Positions 16,764 through 26,067 of a DNA stretch of 64,000 bases are shown piece after piece. Below the pieces are notes generated by a model that was given only the letters and a program-made list of their open reading frames with translations, did not search any database and was not told the DNA's origin. The translations under genes and the position numbers were made by a program. Location: the NCBI RefSeq assembly GCF_030407495.1, contig NZ_JASDDG010000006.1:21880-85879 (forward strand). The letters are read 5' to 3'. The first letter of the stretch is position 1. Each line of letters opens with the position of its first letter. Origin of the DNA: Arthrobacter sp. APC 3897. GTDB lineage: Bacteria > Actinomycetota > Actinomycetes > Actinomycetales > Micrococcaceae.

Positions 16764-18272
16764 TTAGTGGACGCTCACGCCGTCGGGCAGTTCATTGGTG
16801 GGCCGGCGTACAAAGAAGGAGGCGGCCAGGGCTACCAGCGAAATCACTGCACCCCAGAAGAATGCTGTGTGCACACCGGCTGCGGCGGCCGGAATGCCCG
16901 CAGCGCCGTCGTTGACCGCAGCAGCGGTTCCGGCGGTCATCAGAGTGATGAAGACTGCTGTGCCGGCGGCACCGGCCAGCTGCTGAAGGGTGTTGATGAT
17001 CGCGCTGCCGTGGGAGTAAAGGGACTTGTCCAGGGAGCCCAGGGCCGAGGTAAACAGCGGCGTGAAGATGAAGCCCAGGCCGGTGTTGAGCAGGCAGTGG
17101 AGCACGATGACCAGAGGTACCGGGCTGTTTTCGTCCAGCGTGGTCATGCCCCACAGCGCACCGCTGAGTACCAGCGCGCCGGGGATCACCAGCGGACGGG
17201 GACCGAACTTGTCGAACAGTCCTCCGACAATGGGGGAAAGGATGGCCATGACGGCGCCTCCGGGCAGGAGCAGCAGCCCGGTGTTCAAAGTGCTGAGGCC
17301 CAGGACATTCTGCAAATAGAGCGGAAGGACGATCAGGCAGCCGAACAGTGCCATCATGCTCACCAGGACCAGGACAATGGCGACAACAAAGGGCTTGCTG
17401 GCGAAAGTGCGGAGGTCCATGAGTGCGCTGTCGGTGCGCTGGAGCGCCAGCTGGCGGAAGACAAATCCGGCCATGGCCAGGGCCCCGGCGGTCAGGGGAA
17501 TCCACAGCGGCATCAGGGCCTCGCCCTGGGCGGCTTCGCCGATGCTGCTCAGGCCAAAGATCAACCCGCCGAAGGCCACGGTGGACAGCACGATCGACAA
17601 CACGTCAAAGGGAACCTTCTTGGGTTCGGTCAGGTTTTGCACCTTGAGCGCACCCACCACCAGGGAGAGCACGGCGATCGGCAGGACCAGCCAGAACATC
17701 CAGCGCCAGTCCAGGGCATTGAGGATGATGCCGGAAACGGTGGGGCCAATGGCGGGGGCGACGGCGATGACTATCGAAATGGTGCCCATCATGCGTCCGC
17801 GGCGGTGGGCCGGAACGGCATTCAGCACGGTGGTCATCAGCAGCGGCAGCATGATGGCGGTTCCGCCGGCTTGGATAATGCGGCCGCCAAGCAGGGTGCC
17901 GAAACCCGGTGCCAGCGCCGCCAGCAGTGTCCCGGCACTGAAGAGCGACATGGCGGTCATAAAGAGACCGCGCATGGAAAACCGCTGGAGCAGGAAACCT
18001 GTGGCGGGGATTACCACGGCCATGGTCAGCATGAACCCGGTGGTCAGCCACTGGGCGGTGCCGGCGGTGATATTCAAATCAGCCATCAGGCGCGGAAGTG
18101 CAACGCTCATGATGGTTTCATTCAGGATGACCACGAAGGACGAGACGAGCAGCAACCCGATCACGGTCTTGGTGCGCGTGTCCAGGGCGTCGGGATTGGC
18201 CGGCCTGCGGCCTTTCGCTTCGGCGGACGACGGCGGCGCGGATGTGGCGACGGAAGACGAGTCAATGCTCAA
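16764..18272 (-). CDS. MFS drug exporter, DHA2/EmrB type
   Basis: About 502 residues with 14 predicted membrane segments. It has the DHA2 hallmarks: LNETIMSVALPRLMADL in helix 1, GRIIQAGGTAIMLPLLMTTVLNAVPAHRRGRMMG (motif A/B region) and AVAPAIGPTVSGIIL (antiporter motif C). It likely exports hydrophobic or cationic drugs by proton antiport. Start choice is uncertain: a TTG at 18272 (MSIDSSSVATS...) puts a short cytoplasmic tail ahead of helix 1, while a TTG at 18371 would add 33 residues. It is monocistronic. Confidence 0.85.
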   Translation of the reverse strand: MSIDSSSVATSAPPSSAEAKGRRPANPDALDTRTKTVIGLLLVSSFVVILNETIMSVALPRLMADLNITAGTAQWLTTGFMLTMAVVIPATGFLLQRFSMRGLFMTAMSLFSAGTLLAALAPGFGTLLGGRIIQAGGTAIMLPLLMTTVLNAVPAHRRGRMMGTISIVIAVAPAIGPTVSGIILNALDWRWMFWLVLPIAVLSLVVGALKVQNLTEPKKVPFDVLSIVLSTVAFGGLIFGLSSIGEAAQGEALMPLWIPLTAGALAMAGFVFRQLALQRTDSALMDLRTFASKPFVVAIVLVLVSMMALFGCLIVLPLYLQNVLGLSTLNTGLLLLPGGAVMAILSPIVGGLFDKFGPRPLVIPGALVLSGALWGMTTLDENSPVPLVIVLHCLLNTGLGFIFTPLFTSALGSLDKSLYSHGSAIINTLQQLAGAAGTAVFITLMTAGTAAAVNDGAAGIPAAAAGVHTAFFWGAVISLVALAASFFVRRPTNELPDGVSVH

Positions 18273-18388
18273 GAGGGTGGAGTCCTGTTCACGGAGTTTG
18301 GCGTTTAAAACGGGCCTGGCCCGGGGTGCAATCTTATGCGGGCCCCGCACGGGACCCGCAAACGGACGCAACCTGCGCCGCGGCCGGT

Positions 18389-20878
18389 TTATTCCCGCAC
18401 CGGCCGCAGGGCAACACGTGTGGCAGCGGCGACGGAGCCCAGGCCCAGTGCCGCCGTCGTCCCTGCCAGAGCGAAGAAAGTGCCCGGAACAACGGTGGGA
18501 ACAGGCTGCCCGGAAACGCTGAAGGCTATGCCGAGCAGCGGGGGCAGGGAAAGCAGGATTCCCAGCATTACTGCCGTGGCCACCATCAGTGCCGCCTCAA
18601 CGCCCGTCATCCTGCGCAGCTGCCGGTCCGTGGCGCCCAGCGCACGCAGCAGCATGAGTTCCGGGCGGCGGCGGGCCGTTGCCATGACCAGACTGTTGAC
18701 CACGGACAGGCCAACATATCCCAGCAGGACCAGCAGTCCAACTACTGAAATCCATGACTGCGCGCTGCGTTCCGCGGCACCGGCGGCGCCCAGGGCGTCA
18801 CGGTCCAGCACCGTCAGCCCCAGCTCTTCCACGGCGGCAACCAGTTCGCTGTCCGCACCGGTGTCCGCGGAGATGAGCACGTAGTCGTTAAGTCCCGAGG
18901 TGGTGTGTTCCCGCAGGGTTCCGTTGCCAACGGCGAGGTCACCGAACCCCAGCCCCCGTTCGTAGGTTGCCACAACGACGGCGGATGCCTCGGTGCCGTC
19001 CCCGTAGTGAAAGGAGAATTTTCCTCCCACCCCGGTGCCGGCTGACCGGGCCAGCTCCTTACTGAGCGCTACGGTGCCGGGCTCTGCCAGCCGTTCCAAT
19101 GAACCTTCGCCGGCGCCTGGATCCAGCGTTGAGGACAGGTGCTCTGCGCCCACGCCGGAAATCATATAGGTCTCCACTGTGTCTTCCATCCCCAGGAAGG
19201 TGGTCTGCGCGAGAACCGCGGACCGGGCTACGGGGGTTGCCGCGTCCACGCCGGGTATTTCCGCAATTCGTGCGGCAACATCAGCGGAGATCCCGGCGGG
19301 CGCGGAGACCAGGTAGTCGGCAGTGACTGAATCACGGGACTGCTGCGCTGCTTCGGCCTCCACCGTGGGTGCCGTGAACAGTTGGACCGATCCCAGAGCC
19401 ACCGCCAGCGCCAGCGGAACCATGCCTGCGGCCAGCCTTCGGGGAAAGGCAGCAGTGCCGGCCTCGGCCAGAACCATGGAAGCGGACGTGCTGCGGCGCA
19501 GCAGCGGCCGTACCGCGTCAAGGACACCGGTCACTATCCGGGGACCCAGGACTCCCGCCCCGATAATCAGCAGCAGGGCACTTGACGCGGCCGCCGTCAG
19601 CCCCGCCGGTCCGGGAACAGCCAGCGGGGTGAGCGCTGCGCCCAGTCCGGTTCCCAGCAGGACCAGTCCGGCGACGGTCCGCCTGCGGCCCAGCACGTGG
19701 TTTTCGGTGACCGCGTCACGCAGGGCCGCGGCGGGGGTTGCCCGGACGGCGCCCCGGGCAGCGGTGAGCGACGCTCCGGCTGCGGCGGCCATGCCCAGCA
19801 CTATGGCTGCGAGCGCCGGGAGCGGGCTGTAGGCCAGGGCAAAGTCTGCGGGGATAATCCCGCCGGATACAAACTGCCGTGCCAGCAGCCGTGCCAGCCA
19901 GAATCCGGGCAGTGCGCCCAGGAAACCGGCAACTCCGGCCACAAGTGTCACTTCGCGCAGAATGATCCCCAGCGTCTGCCTGGTACCGGCGCCCACCGCA
20001 CGCAGGAGTGCGAACTCCCGGCGGCGCGACATGATGGACAGCGACAGGGTGCCCGCCGTGACAAAGACCGCCGTCATGACCGCAGTCCCGGCCAGGGAGG
20101 CGCTGAGCAGCAGCAACATGGACCGCCCGGCGGCGCCGCCCGCGGCCTCCGCATCTGCGCGGCGGTCTCCCGTGTACCCGACAACTCCGTCCACTTCCGC
20201 TTCGATGGCGGCTGCCAGTTTCCGCGGGTCAGTGCCCGGTTCCGCGATCACCCCCACCGTAGTGACGGCGCCGGCGTGCGTCCACAGGGTATCGGTCCCG
20301 GAGGAACTGAGGAAAACGGCGGGTTCGCCGGAGACATCTCCCCTGTCCGCAGAACTCCCGCCGGCAGCAGCAATTCCGGTGACCGTGTACCGGGCCGGTT
20401 CTCCCCCATGGGAGAGCTCGATGCTGGAACCCGGACTTATCCCGAAGGAACCGTCCAGCACCACCTCGTCCGCTGCCTGCGGAGTGCGGCCGGAGAGCAG
20501 CGTGTAGGGTGCCAGCACCGCCGATTCCCATGCGGCGGCCTCGATACGCTGCCCCCCTGCGGTAGCCAGCGGGATGCTCACGTTCCCCACCGCCTGTTCC
20601 ACCCCGGGCACCGAAGCAATGTCGGCCACTTTGTCCTTCGCGAGCAGCACGCGCTCGTGAAAGGGCACGGCAAGGTCTTCGGGCACGGGCATGGCCTGCG
20701 GAGCTCCGATGACGACGTGGGCACCGGCCAGGCGCTGGGGCGCGGTGCCGCCGCGCAGTCCCGATTCGATCAGGACCCCCATGGCGGTGATAAGGCCGGC
20801 GCACAGGAACACGGCAATGAAGACACCCGCAAAGCCGCCGCGGTTGTGCCTGATGGATGACAGGGCAAGAGCAAACAT
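18389..20878 (-). CDS. ABC transporter permease, FtsX/MacB-like
   Basis: An 829-residue permease with an N-terminal membrane segment (ALSSIRHNRGGFAGVFIAVFLCAGL), a large extracytoplasmic MacB-PCD-like domain, and two FtsX-type membrane domains (near residues 260-400 and 700-829). This is the long two-FtsX architecture found in actinobacterial peptide or antibiotic exporters. ATG 20878 is preferred over the overlapping GTG at 20884 because GGGGGAG lies 8 bases upstream. Translation is coupled to the ATPase. The NarL-type two-component pair on the opposite strand probably controls it. Confidence 0.9.
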   Translation of the reverse strand: MFALALSSIRHNRGGFAGVFIAVFLCAGLITAMGVLIESGLRGGTAPQRLAGAHVVIGAPQAMPVPEDLAVPFHERVLLAKDKVADIASVPGVEQAVGNVSIPLATAGGQRIEAAAWESAVLAPYTLLSGRTPQAADEVVLDGSFGISPGSSIELSHGGEPARYTVTGIAAAGGSSADRGDVSGEPAVFLSSSGTDTLWTHAGAVTTVGVIAEPGTDPRKLAAAIEAEVDGVVGYTGDRRADAEAAGGAAGRSMLLLLSASLAGTAVMTAVFVTAGTLSLSIMSRRREFALLRAVGAGTRQTLGIILREVTLVAGVAGFLGALPGFWLARLLARQFVSGGIIPADFALAYSPLPALAAIVLGMAAAAGASLTAARGAVRATPAAALRDAVTENHVLGRRRTVAGLVLLGTGLGAALTPLAVPGPAGLTAAASSALLLIIGAGVLGPRIVTGVLDAVRPLLRRSTSASMVLAEAGTAAFPRRLAAGMVPLALAVALGSVQLFTAPTVEAEAAQQSRDSVTADYLVSAPAGISADVAARIAEIPGVDAATPVARSAVLAQTTFLGMEDTVETYMISGVGAEHLSSTLDPGAGEGSLERLAEPGTVALSKELARSAGTGVGGKFSFHYGDGTEASAVVVATYERGLGFGDLAVGNGTLREHTTSGLNDYVLISADTGADSELVAAVEELGLTVLDRDALGAAGAAERSAQSWISVVGLLVLLGYVGLSVVNSLVMATARRRPELMLLRALGATDRQLRRMTGVEAALMVATAVMLGILLSLPPLLGIAFSVSGQPVPTVVPGTFFALAGTTAALGLGSVAAATRVALRPVRE

Positions 20879-20880
20879 GT

Positions 20881-21642
20881 TCACCGCTCCCCCAGGTAGG
20901 CCACACGCTCGGTAATGTCCCGGACGCTGGCGTTGGCCATGCTTCCGTCCAGCTGACCGTCGGCGAGGAACAGGACGTTGTCCGCCGAACAGGCCGCCGC
21001 CGGATCATGGGTCACCATGACCACGGTCTGCCCAAGATCGGTCACCGTGTGCCGCAGCAGGTCCAGGACCTGCCGGGCGGCGGCGGAATCCAGGGCACCG
21101 GTGGGCTCGTCCGCGAAGACGGCGTCGGGCCGCGTGATCAGGGCCCGTGCAATTGCCGCCCGCTGCTGCTGTCCGCCGGACAGTTCCTGCGGCTTCCGTT
21201 CCTCCAGACCGGTCAGTCCCACAGCTTCCAGGACGTACTGAAGCCAGTCCTGTTCCACACTGCGCCCTCCCAGCAGCAGCGGCAGGATCACGTTGCGGGC
21301 AACGGAGAGCTGGGGCAGCAGGTTATAGGACTGGAAGACAAACCCTACGTGGTCGCGGCGGAAAGCCGGCAGGGTCCTCCTGCGCAGGCGCGACAGGTCG
21401 GTGGATCCCAGCAGCACCCGGCCGCTGTCCGGGGTGTCCAGGCCGGCCGCGCACTGCAGAAGCGTGCTCTTGCCGGAACCGGAGGGCCCCATGACAGCGG
21501 TAAAGGTTCCGGCCGGCACAGACAGGGAAACCTCCCGAAGGGCCGGAACGCGGGCAGTTCCGGTGCGGTAGCTCTTGGACACCGCCTCCAGCCGCAGGGC
21601 AATCGGTTCCGGGGCGTCACTGGTATCGGTATACACGGGCAT
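20881..21642 (-). CDS. ABC transporter ATP-binding protein (MacB/LolD type)
   Basis: A 253-residue ABC ATPase. The Walker A is GPSGSGKST at about residues 54-62, the signature LSGGQQQRAAIARAL near 158 and the Walker B VFADEPTGALD near 180. It energises the FtsX-like permease encoded just downstream. Both diverge from a sensor kinase/response regulator operon, the usual layout for cell-envelope-stress or antimicrobial-peptide export modules. Confidence 0.93.
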   Translation of the reverse strand: MPVYTDTSDAPEPIALRLEAVSKSYRTGTARVPALREVSLSVPAGTFTAVMGPSGSGKSTLLQCAAGLDTPDSGRVLLGSTDLSRLRRRTLPAFRRDHVGFVFQSYNLLPQLSVARNVILPLLLGGRSVEQDWLQYVLEAVGLTGLEERKPQELSGGQQQRAAIARALITRPDAVFADEPTGALDSAAARQVLDLLRHTVTDLGQTVVMVTHDPAAACSADNVLFLADGQLDGSMANASVRDITERVAYLGER

Positions 21643-21799
21643 TGTCCTTCGCTCGGTCCGGCGGCCGGTTGCCGCCGTTATTCGCTGTCTCCGACGCTAC
21701 GGAGAAGACCTGCCCGGTCCGATACGGCCTGCACCCCAATCGGAGGTATAGCTGGCTATACCCCTCACGGAACCGGAGCAGGGCATAATCGGGCAGGTG

Positions 21800-23107
21800 A
21801 TGCTTCCTGCCCGGCCCAGCCTTGAGACCCGTCTGAGCGCCGTTCGTTTCCTCCTGCGTGAAATGCTGGCCTGGCCTGCATCGCTGGGAGTCCTTGTAGC
21901 CGGCGTCGTCCTGCTTCCGTTTCTGCCCCTGGGCGTGGGCCTGTATCCCGTTCCCCGCCTGCTGGCAGTTCTGAACCTGCTGGCGTCCCGGGCCCAGGCG
22001 CGTGCCTGCGCCTACGGCTCCGCCGTGGTGCCCTTTGACCGCCGGCGGCTGGCAGACAGATATACCTTCGGGGAACTCGCGGCGCTGGTGAGCGCACCCG
22101 AAACCAAGCGCGATGTGTCCTGGCTGTTGTTCCACGCAGCGTTCGCCCTGCTGGCCGGCTGCCTGGCCGCGGGGCTGCCGCTGGCCGCACTGCTCTACGT
22201 CGTTGCGGCACCGTTTTGGACACTGTTCCCCTCCGATATGCCGCTGGAGCTGGCCTTTCCGGTGACCGGCTGGCCGGCAGCAGGAGCCACCGTCCTGCTG
22301 GGCCTGGTTTACGGATACGCGGCCTGGCTGCTGCCGCCCTGGCTGGCGCGGCGGCTCAGCGGCGGAACGCTGGGCATTCTTTCGCCCCGCCGGTACGACG
22401 AGCTCTCCCGCAGGATCCAGGATCTGTCCACTGCCCGGGCCAGCGCCCTGACTGCCCATGCCGCTGAGTTGCGCCGAATCGAAAGAGAACTGCACGACGG
22501 CGCCCAGAACCGGCTGGTGGGGGTGGTGATGATGCTCGGGCTGGCCCAGCGCGCAGCAGAGACCGATCCGGCCGCCGCTGCGCCGTTCATCAGCCGCGCA
22601 CAGGATGCGGCTACAGAGGCGCTGGCCGGACTGCGCGAGGCCGTGCACGATATCTATCCGCCCATCCTTGATGAGCTCGGGCTGGGCGGAGCCGCTTCGG
22701 CCCTGACCAGCCGCTCCCCTATCCCGTGTGCCCTGGACGCGCACGGCCTGCTGCGCGCTCCGGCCGCCGTGGAATCAGCCGCATACTTTGTCCTGGCCGA
22801 GGCGCTCACCAACGCCGCAAGGCATTCCAACGCCTCCCGCATCGAGGTGGTCCTGCGCACGGAGGCAATCCCGCACGAGGATGTGCTGGTGGTCCGGGTG
22901 CGGGACGACGGCGGCGGCGGGGCTGCACTTCCGCCGTCGCCCGGCAGCGGCTCCGGCAGCGAATCCGGGACAGGCAGCGAATCCGGCGGGGGCACCGGGC
23001 TGGCGGGAATTGCACGCCGGGCCTCAGCCTTTGGCGGGAAGCTGATCCTCACCAGCCCGCCGGGCGGGCCAACCGATCTAAGAGTGGAACTGCCATGCGC
23101 CTTTTAA
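21800..23107 (+). CDS. Sensor histidine kinase, NarL/DesK-type
   Basis: A 435-residue membrane kinase with about four to six N-terminal hydrophobic segments forming a sensor region (residues 10-190). The HisKA_3 motif RELHDGAQNRLVG has the phospho-acceptor His232, and the HATPase motif is NAARHSNASRIEVVLR near 337. The ATP lid contains an unusual Gly/Ser/Glu-rich low-complexity insert between the DDGGGG and GGTGLAGI boxes (about residues 375-396). The start is ATG 21800 (a GTG three bases earlier is equally possible). Its 3' end overlaps the response regulator by 13 bases. Confidence 0.9.
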   Translation: MLPARPSLETRLSAVRFLLREMLAWPASLGVLVAGVVLLPFLPLGVGLYPVPRLLAVLNLLASRAQARACAYGSAVVPFDRRRLADRYTFGELAALVSAPETKRDVSWLLFHAAFALLAGCLAAGLPLAALLYVVAAPFWTLFPSDMPLELAFPVTGWPAAGATVLLGLVYGYAAWLLPPWLARRLSGGTLGILSPRRYDELSRRIQDLSTARASALTAHAAELRRIERELHDGAQNRLVGVVMMLGLAQRAAETDPAAAAPFISRAQDAATEALAGLREAVHDIYPPILDELGLGGAASALTSRSPIPCALDAHGLLRAPAAVESAAYFVLAEALTNAARHSNASRIEVVLRTEAIPHEDVLVVRVRDDGGGGAALPPSPGSGSGSESGTGSESGGGTGLAGIARRASAFGGKLILTSPPGGPTDLRVELPCAF

Positions 23108-23739
23108 TCGCCGAAGACGATGCCCTGCTGCGCGCGGGCCTGGAGCTGCTGCTGCAGGGCGAGGGCTTCGAAGTGGTCGGTTCGGCCAACAACGCCGAGG
23201 ATCTGCTCGCCGCTTTTGAACCAGGGAGCGCCGACGGTGCGGTCCTGGATGTCCGGATGCCGCCGTCGTTCACCAATGAGGGGCTGCGCGCCGCGCTGGA
23301 CCTGCGTGCGCAGGTGCCGGACTTTCCGGTCCTGGTCCTGTCCTCCTATGTAGAGGACAGATATGCCAGCCGGCTGCTGGCCTCCGGTGCACAGGGCGTG
23401 GGCTACCTCCTGAAGGAACGCGTGGGCAAGGTGGGTGATTTCGTAGACGCCCTGAGGCGTGTCCTGGCCGGAGGAACGGTGATGGATCCGGAAGTCATTG
23501 CCCAGCTCTTCAGCCGGCGCGGCACGCAGGACCCGGTGCGGTCGCTGACCCCGCGGGAATTCCAGGTGCTGGGACTGGTGGCCGAGGGGCTGGGCAATAC
23601 CGCCATTGCCCAGGCCATTTCCGTTTCCGAAACGGCTGTCAGCAAGCACATCGGTAATATCTTCGCGAAACTCGGGCTTTCTCCGTCAGACAGCGGCCAC
23701 CGCCGGGTACTGGCCGCTTTGGCGTACCTGCGTTCCTAA
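23095..23739 (+). CDS. LuxR/NarL-family response regulator
   Basis: A 214-residue regulator. The receiver domain has phospho-acceptor Asp52 (AVLDVRMPP) and acidic pocket EDD at 7-9. A C-terminal LuxR helix-turn-helix lies at about residues 148-205 (LTPREFQVLGLVAEGLGNTAIAQ..., SETAVSKHIGNIFAKLGL). It overlaps the kinase gene and probably activates the divergent ABC exporter at 18389-21642. Confidence 0.93.
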   Translation: MRLLIAEDDALLRAGLELLLQGEGFEVVGSANNAEDLLAAFEPGSADGAVLDVRMPPSFTNEGLRAALDLRAQVPDFPVLVLSSYVEDRYASRLLASGAQGVGYLLKERVGKVGDFVDALRRVLAGGTVMDPEVIAQLFSRRGTQDPVRSLTPREFQVLGLVAEGLGNTAIAQAISVSETAVSKHIGNIFAKLGLSPSDSGHRRVLAALAYLRS

Positions 23740-24279
23740 TCGCCGGGAATGTGCCGAAATCCTGCAACTCTGTGCCGCCCAAAAAATTCTGGACTCTCTG
23801 CCCTGATTTCCCGCACAGCGCAACCGGGCGGAGGAAATGTGTTTTATCCGGGGAATGTGACTAGTGTTGATAAAGGGAATTTTGTGTCATGGGGACCGGG
23901 AGAACCGACGGCGGGGACCACGGGTCGCTGCCGGCAGAACAGGGGCGGCCGTGCTGACAGGATCCGGCGCGGACAGGCGGCTGAGGCTTCAGCCTGTGAC
24001 CTGGTCCACGGATACGCGGAGTTGACCCCGTCACGCCGCAGGCCGGAAGGATTCGCCCGTCCGACGGTTCCGGCGGCTGATCACGGGTGTTCGTGAAGTT
24101 CCCGCACCGCCGGGGTCGAGCGGCTGGGCTGCCTACTGTGCCACCGGCCACCGATACCCTCCAGCGGCCCCGATCACGCACCTCTGCGGCGTCCGTTACT
24201 AAATAGTTACCTTCCCGTAATCGGCTTGTACTGTTGAAGCCATGCCGTTACCTGAAACGGCGCCCTTGGCTTGTTACCT
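23740..24279. other. Intergenic region upstream of riboswitch, no gene supported
   Basis: The region follows the response regulator. Open frames here lack conserved features and a ribosome-binding site. The far end contains GTTACTAAATAGTTAC at about 24195-24210 and a TGTACT -10-like box near 24228, plausibly the promoter of the riboswitch transcript. Confidence 0.5.
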
Positions 24280-24453
24280 AGCTCTGCCGCTGGTCAAGGT
24301 CCACAAATTTCACTCTTCGGCAGAGGCGGGGGAACCACTTACGGGTTCCTTTGAATCCTTGGGGTTAAGTCGGCCGAGGTTTTCTTCGGCGGGCCGGATG
24401 ACTCCCATCCGCATCCGACAGCTCACCTCGCAGGTATCGGGAGAGGTAACTCT
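24280..24453 (+). ncRNA. c-di-AMP riboswitch (ydaO-yuaA class)
   Basis: The leader of the LysM-NlpC/P60 gene carries the conserved ydaO-yuaA blocks. A stem CTCTGCCG (24282-24289) pairs with CGGCAGAG (24318-24325). This is followed by GGGGGAACCAC (about 24328-24338), TTGGGGTTAAGTC (24359-24371), a CGGATG/CATCCG hairpin (24395-24411) and ATCCGACAGCTCACCTCGCAGG (24413-24434). In actinobacteria this class precedes resuscitation-factor and NlpC/P60 genes and switches them off when c-di-AMP is bound. Boundaries are approximate. Confidence 0.88.
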
Positions 24454-25335
24454 ATGTTGAACAATACTCGTGGACGTCACAGCGCCGGAAACACCGGAGT
24501 GTGGGCCGCAATCGCAAACACCGCAAGCGGCAAGGCCCGCACCGTGGGCAGCGCCGCTGCAGTTCTCGCGGCAGGCTCCGGCCTGGTGCTGAGCATGGCC
24601 GGCCCCGCCTCGGCAGGCGTCACCGCCAACGACTCAACCGAGTCTTACAGCGCTCCTGCTGCTGTAGCCGCTCCTGTGGAAACTCCGGCACCTGCCGCAG
24701 CTGCCACCGGATCAACCCACGTTGTCCAGCCGGGTGACACCCTGAGCGCAATTTCAGCCACCTACGGCGTCAGCCTGGACAGTGTCCTGGCCCTGAACGG
24801 CCTTGCGCTGGAATCCATCATCTACCCCGGTGACGTCATCACGTATGCCGGCGGCGCAGTTGCCGAGGTAGCCCAGGCTGCCTACGCTGCACCGGCTGAG
24901 GCCGTCTACGCCGCACCGGTGGAAGCCAGCCCGGCCGCAGCCGACTTCAGCACCTTCAGCACCCCGGTGTCCTCCGTGACTCCGGCTGCTTCCACGGGTA
25001 CAGCTGTCGGCGGCACGAACTCCATCATGCTGAACTCCGCCTACGCCCAGATGGGCGCCGCCCAGGACTGCACCGTCCTGGTGGAGGTTGCCCTCCGGGC
25101 AGCCGGCCACTCGGTGGGCGATCTGGCTCCGGCACAGCTGGCTGCCTACGGTACCCCGGTATCTGACCCCCAGCCCGGTGACATCGCCTACTACGCCGAC
25201 GGCGGCATGGGCCTTGCCCACATCGCCATCTACGTTGGTGACGGCCAGGCCATCCACAGCGGATGGAACGGCAACCAGACGGTTCAGCAGAGCGCCAACG
25301 TCGGTTCCGGTGCTGTCTACTACCGCGTAGCGTAA
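24454..25335 (+). CDS. Secreted LysM - NlpC/P60 peptidoglycan endopeptidase
   Basis: A 293-residue exported protein. A long signal peptide is cleaved near GPASAG (about residue 54). A LysM domain lies at about 90-132 (STHVVQPGDTLSAISATYG...). An Ala/Pro/Val-rich spacer follows, then an NlpC/P60-type domain at about 190-293 with Cys206 (QDCTVLVE), His256 (LAHIAIYVGDG) and a third polar residue near the AIHSGW segment. It hydrolyses cell-wall peptide stems. The first Cys motif is DCTVL rather than the usual DCSGL. It is monocistronic, riboswitch-controlled and followed by a perfect terminator. Confidence 0.92.
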   Translation: MLNNTRGRHSAGNTGVWAAIANTASGKARTVGSAAAVLAAGSGLVLSMAGPASAGVTANDSTESYSAPAAVAAPVETPAPAAAATGSTHVVQPGDTLSAISATYGVSLDSVLALNGLALESIIYPGDVITYAGGAVAEVAQAAYAAPAEAVYAAPVEASPAAADFSTFSTPVSSVTPAASTGTAVGGTNSIMLNSAYAQMGAAQDCTVLVEVALRAAGHSVGDLAPAQLAAYGTPVSDPQPGDIAYYADGGMGLAHIAIYVGDGQAIHSGWNGNQTVQQSANVGSGAVYYRVA

Positions 25336-25402
25336 GCACGCACCAATAGCTCCCACCGGAGTGCGGGAAGCGAACGGACCTGCGCTCCGATGGATGTAGT
25401 AG

Positions 25403-25439
25403 GGAAACGCCCGGCCAATTGGCCGGGCGTTTCCTTTTT
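25403..25439 (+). terminator. Intrinsic terminator of the NlpC/P60 gene
   Basis: A perfect 14-base inverted repeat, GGAAACGCCCGGCC (25403-25416) and its complement (25421-25434), with an AATT loop followed by TTTTT. The whole 32 bases are palindromic, so it may also work for the convergent small gene. Confidence 0.88.
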
Positions 25440-25487
25440 AATGAGGGCACATCTTCGGTCAGTGGCGTGCCGGCCGAGGCCTGACAG

Positions 25488-25970
25488 TCAGGCCGCGGGC
25501 TGCTCTTCCGTGGTTGAGTCTCCGCCGTTCCCGCCGTCTTCATGGTGGTCACCGTCTTCATGGTGGTCACCATGGCCGCGGCCGTCCCTGTCTCCGTGCC
25601 GGTCCTTCGCCGGACGGTCGTCCGCCGGGCGGTCGTCCGGGGTACCTTCCCCGGTAGTGCCGTCCTGGAGTTCCTGCCCGTCATCCTGAGGCTCGTTTCC
25701 GCCGCCGCGCATCTTGTCGCCGCCGTCGCCCCTCTCCTTTTCCGGCTTGGATTCAGCATCCTTGTCCGTGTCCCGGTCCTGCTGGTTCTCCTCCGGGTTC
25801 TCCTCCTGCTGCCGGTTCTCCTGCTGCTCAGTCACTGATGCCTGTTCCTGGTCAACACCGTTGTCACCAGTGGCCAGGCCGGCAAAAAAGGCACCACCGA
25901 GCAGTGCCAGACCTCCCACAACGCCAAGAATCCAACCCAGCGGGCCTCGAACCTTATCCCGGAAAGCCAT
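25488..25970 (-). CDS. Small membrane-anchored acidic protein, function unknown
   Basis: A 160-residue protein with one N-terminal membrane helix (residues 11-32, GWILGVVGGLALLGGAFFAGLA). It then has a highly charged, disordered tail rich in Glu, Asp, Gln and His. The tail ends in two exact GDHHED repeats encoded by an 18-base direct repeat at 25536-25553 and 25554-25571, which could bind metal. No known domain was recognised. It lies 98 bases downstream of, and co-directional with, an OmpR-type two-component pair and may be its target. Confidence 0.7.
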   Translation of the reverse strand: MAFRDKVRGPLGWILGVVGGLALLGGAFFAGLATGDNGVDQEQASVTEQQENRQQEENPEENQQDRDTDKDAESKPEKERGDGGDKMRGGGNEPQDDGQELQDGTTGEGTPDDRPADDRPAKDRHGDRDGRGHGDHHEDGDHHEDGGNGGDSTTEEQPAA

Positions 25971-26067
25971 TGTGTTTGTTCACCTCCATATAGTCGTTCA
26001 CCTACACAACTATTCTCGGAGCCGATTCTTCGAGGATTCTTAGACTTCCACTGCTCCTGCCCGCCGC

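Noticed and set aside
16767-18308. 513-codon frame antisense to the MFS exporter
   Set aside because: The translation is Gly/Gln/His-rich without domains. It exists because third-position G/C bias removes stops opposite a real gene.
19697-20860. 387-codon frame antisense to the FtsX-like permease
   Set aside because: Low-complexity composition and full overlap with a well-supported gene.
24195-24210. GTTACTAAATAGTTAC as a third TetR operator
   Set aside because: Only the left half-site matches the 14540-14563 palindrome; the right half is a direct rather than inverted copy.
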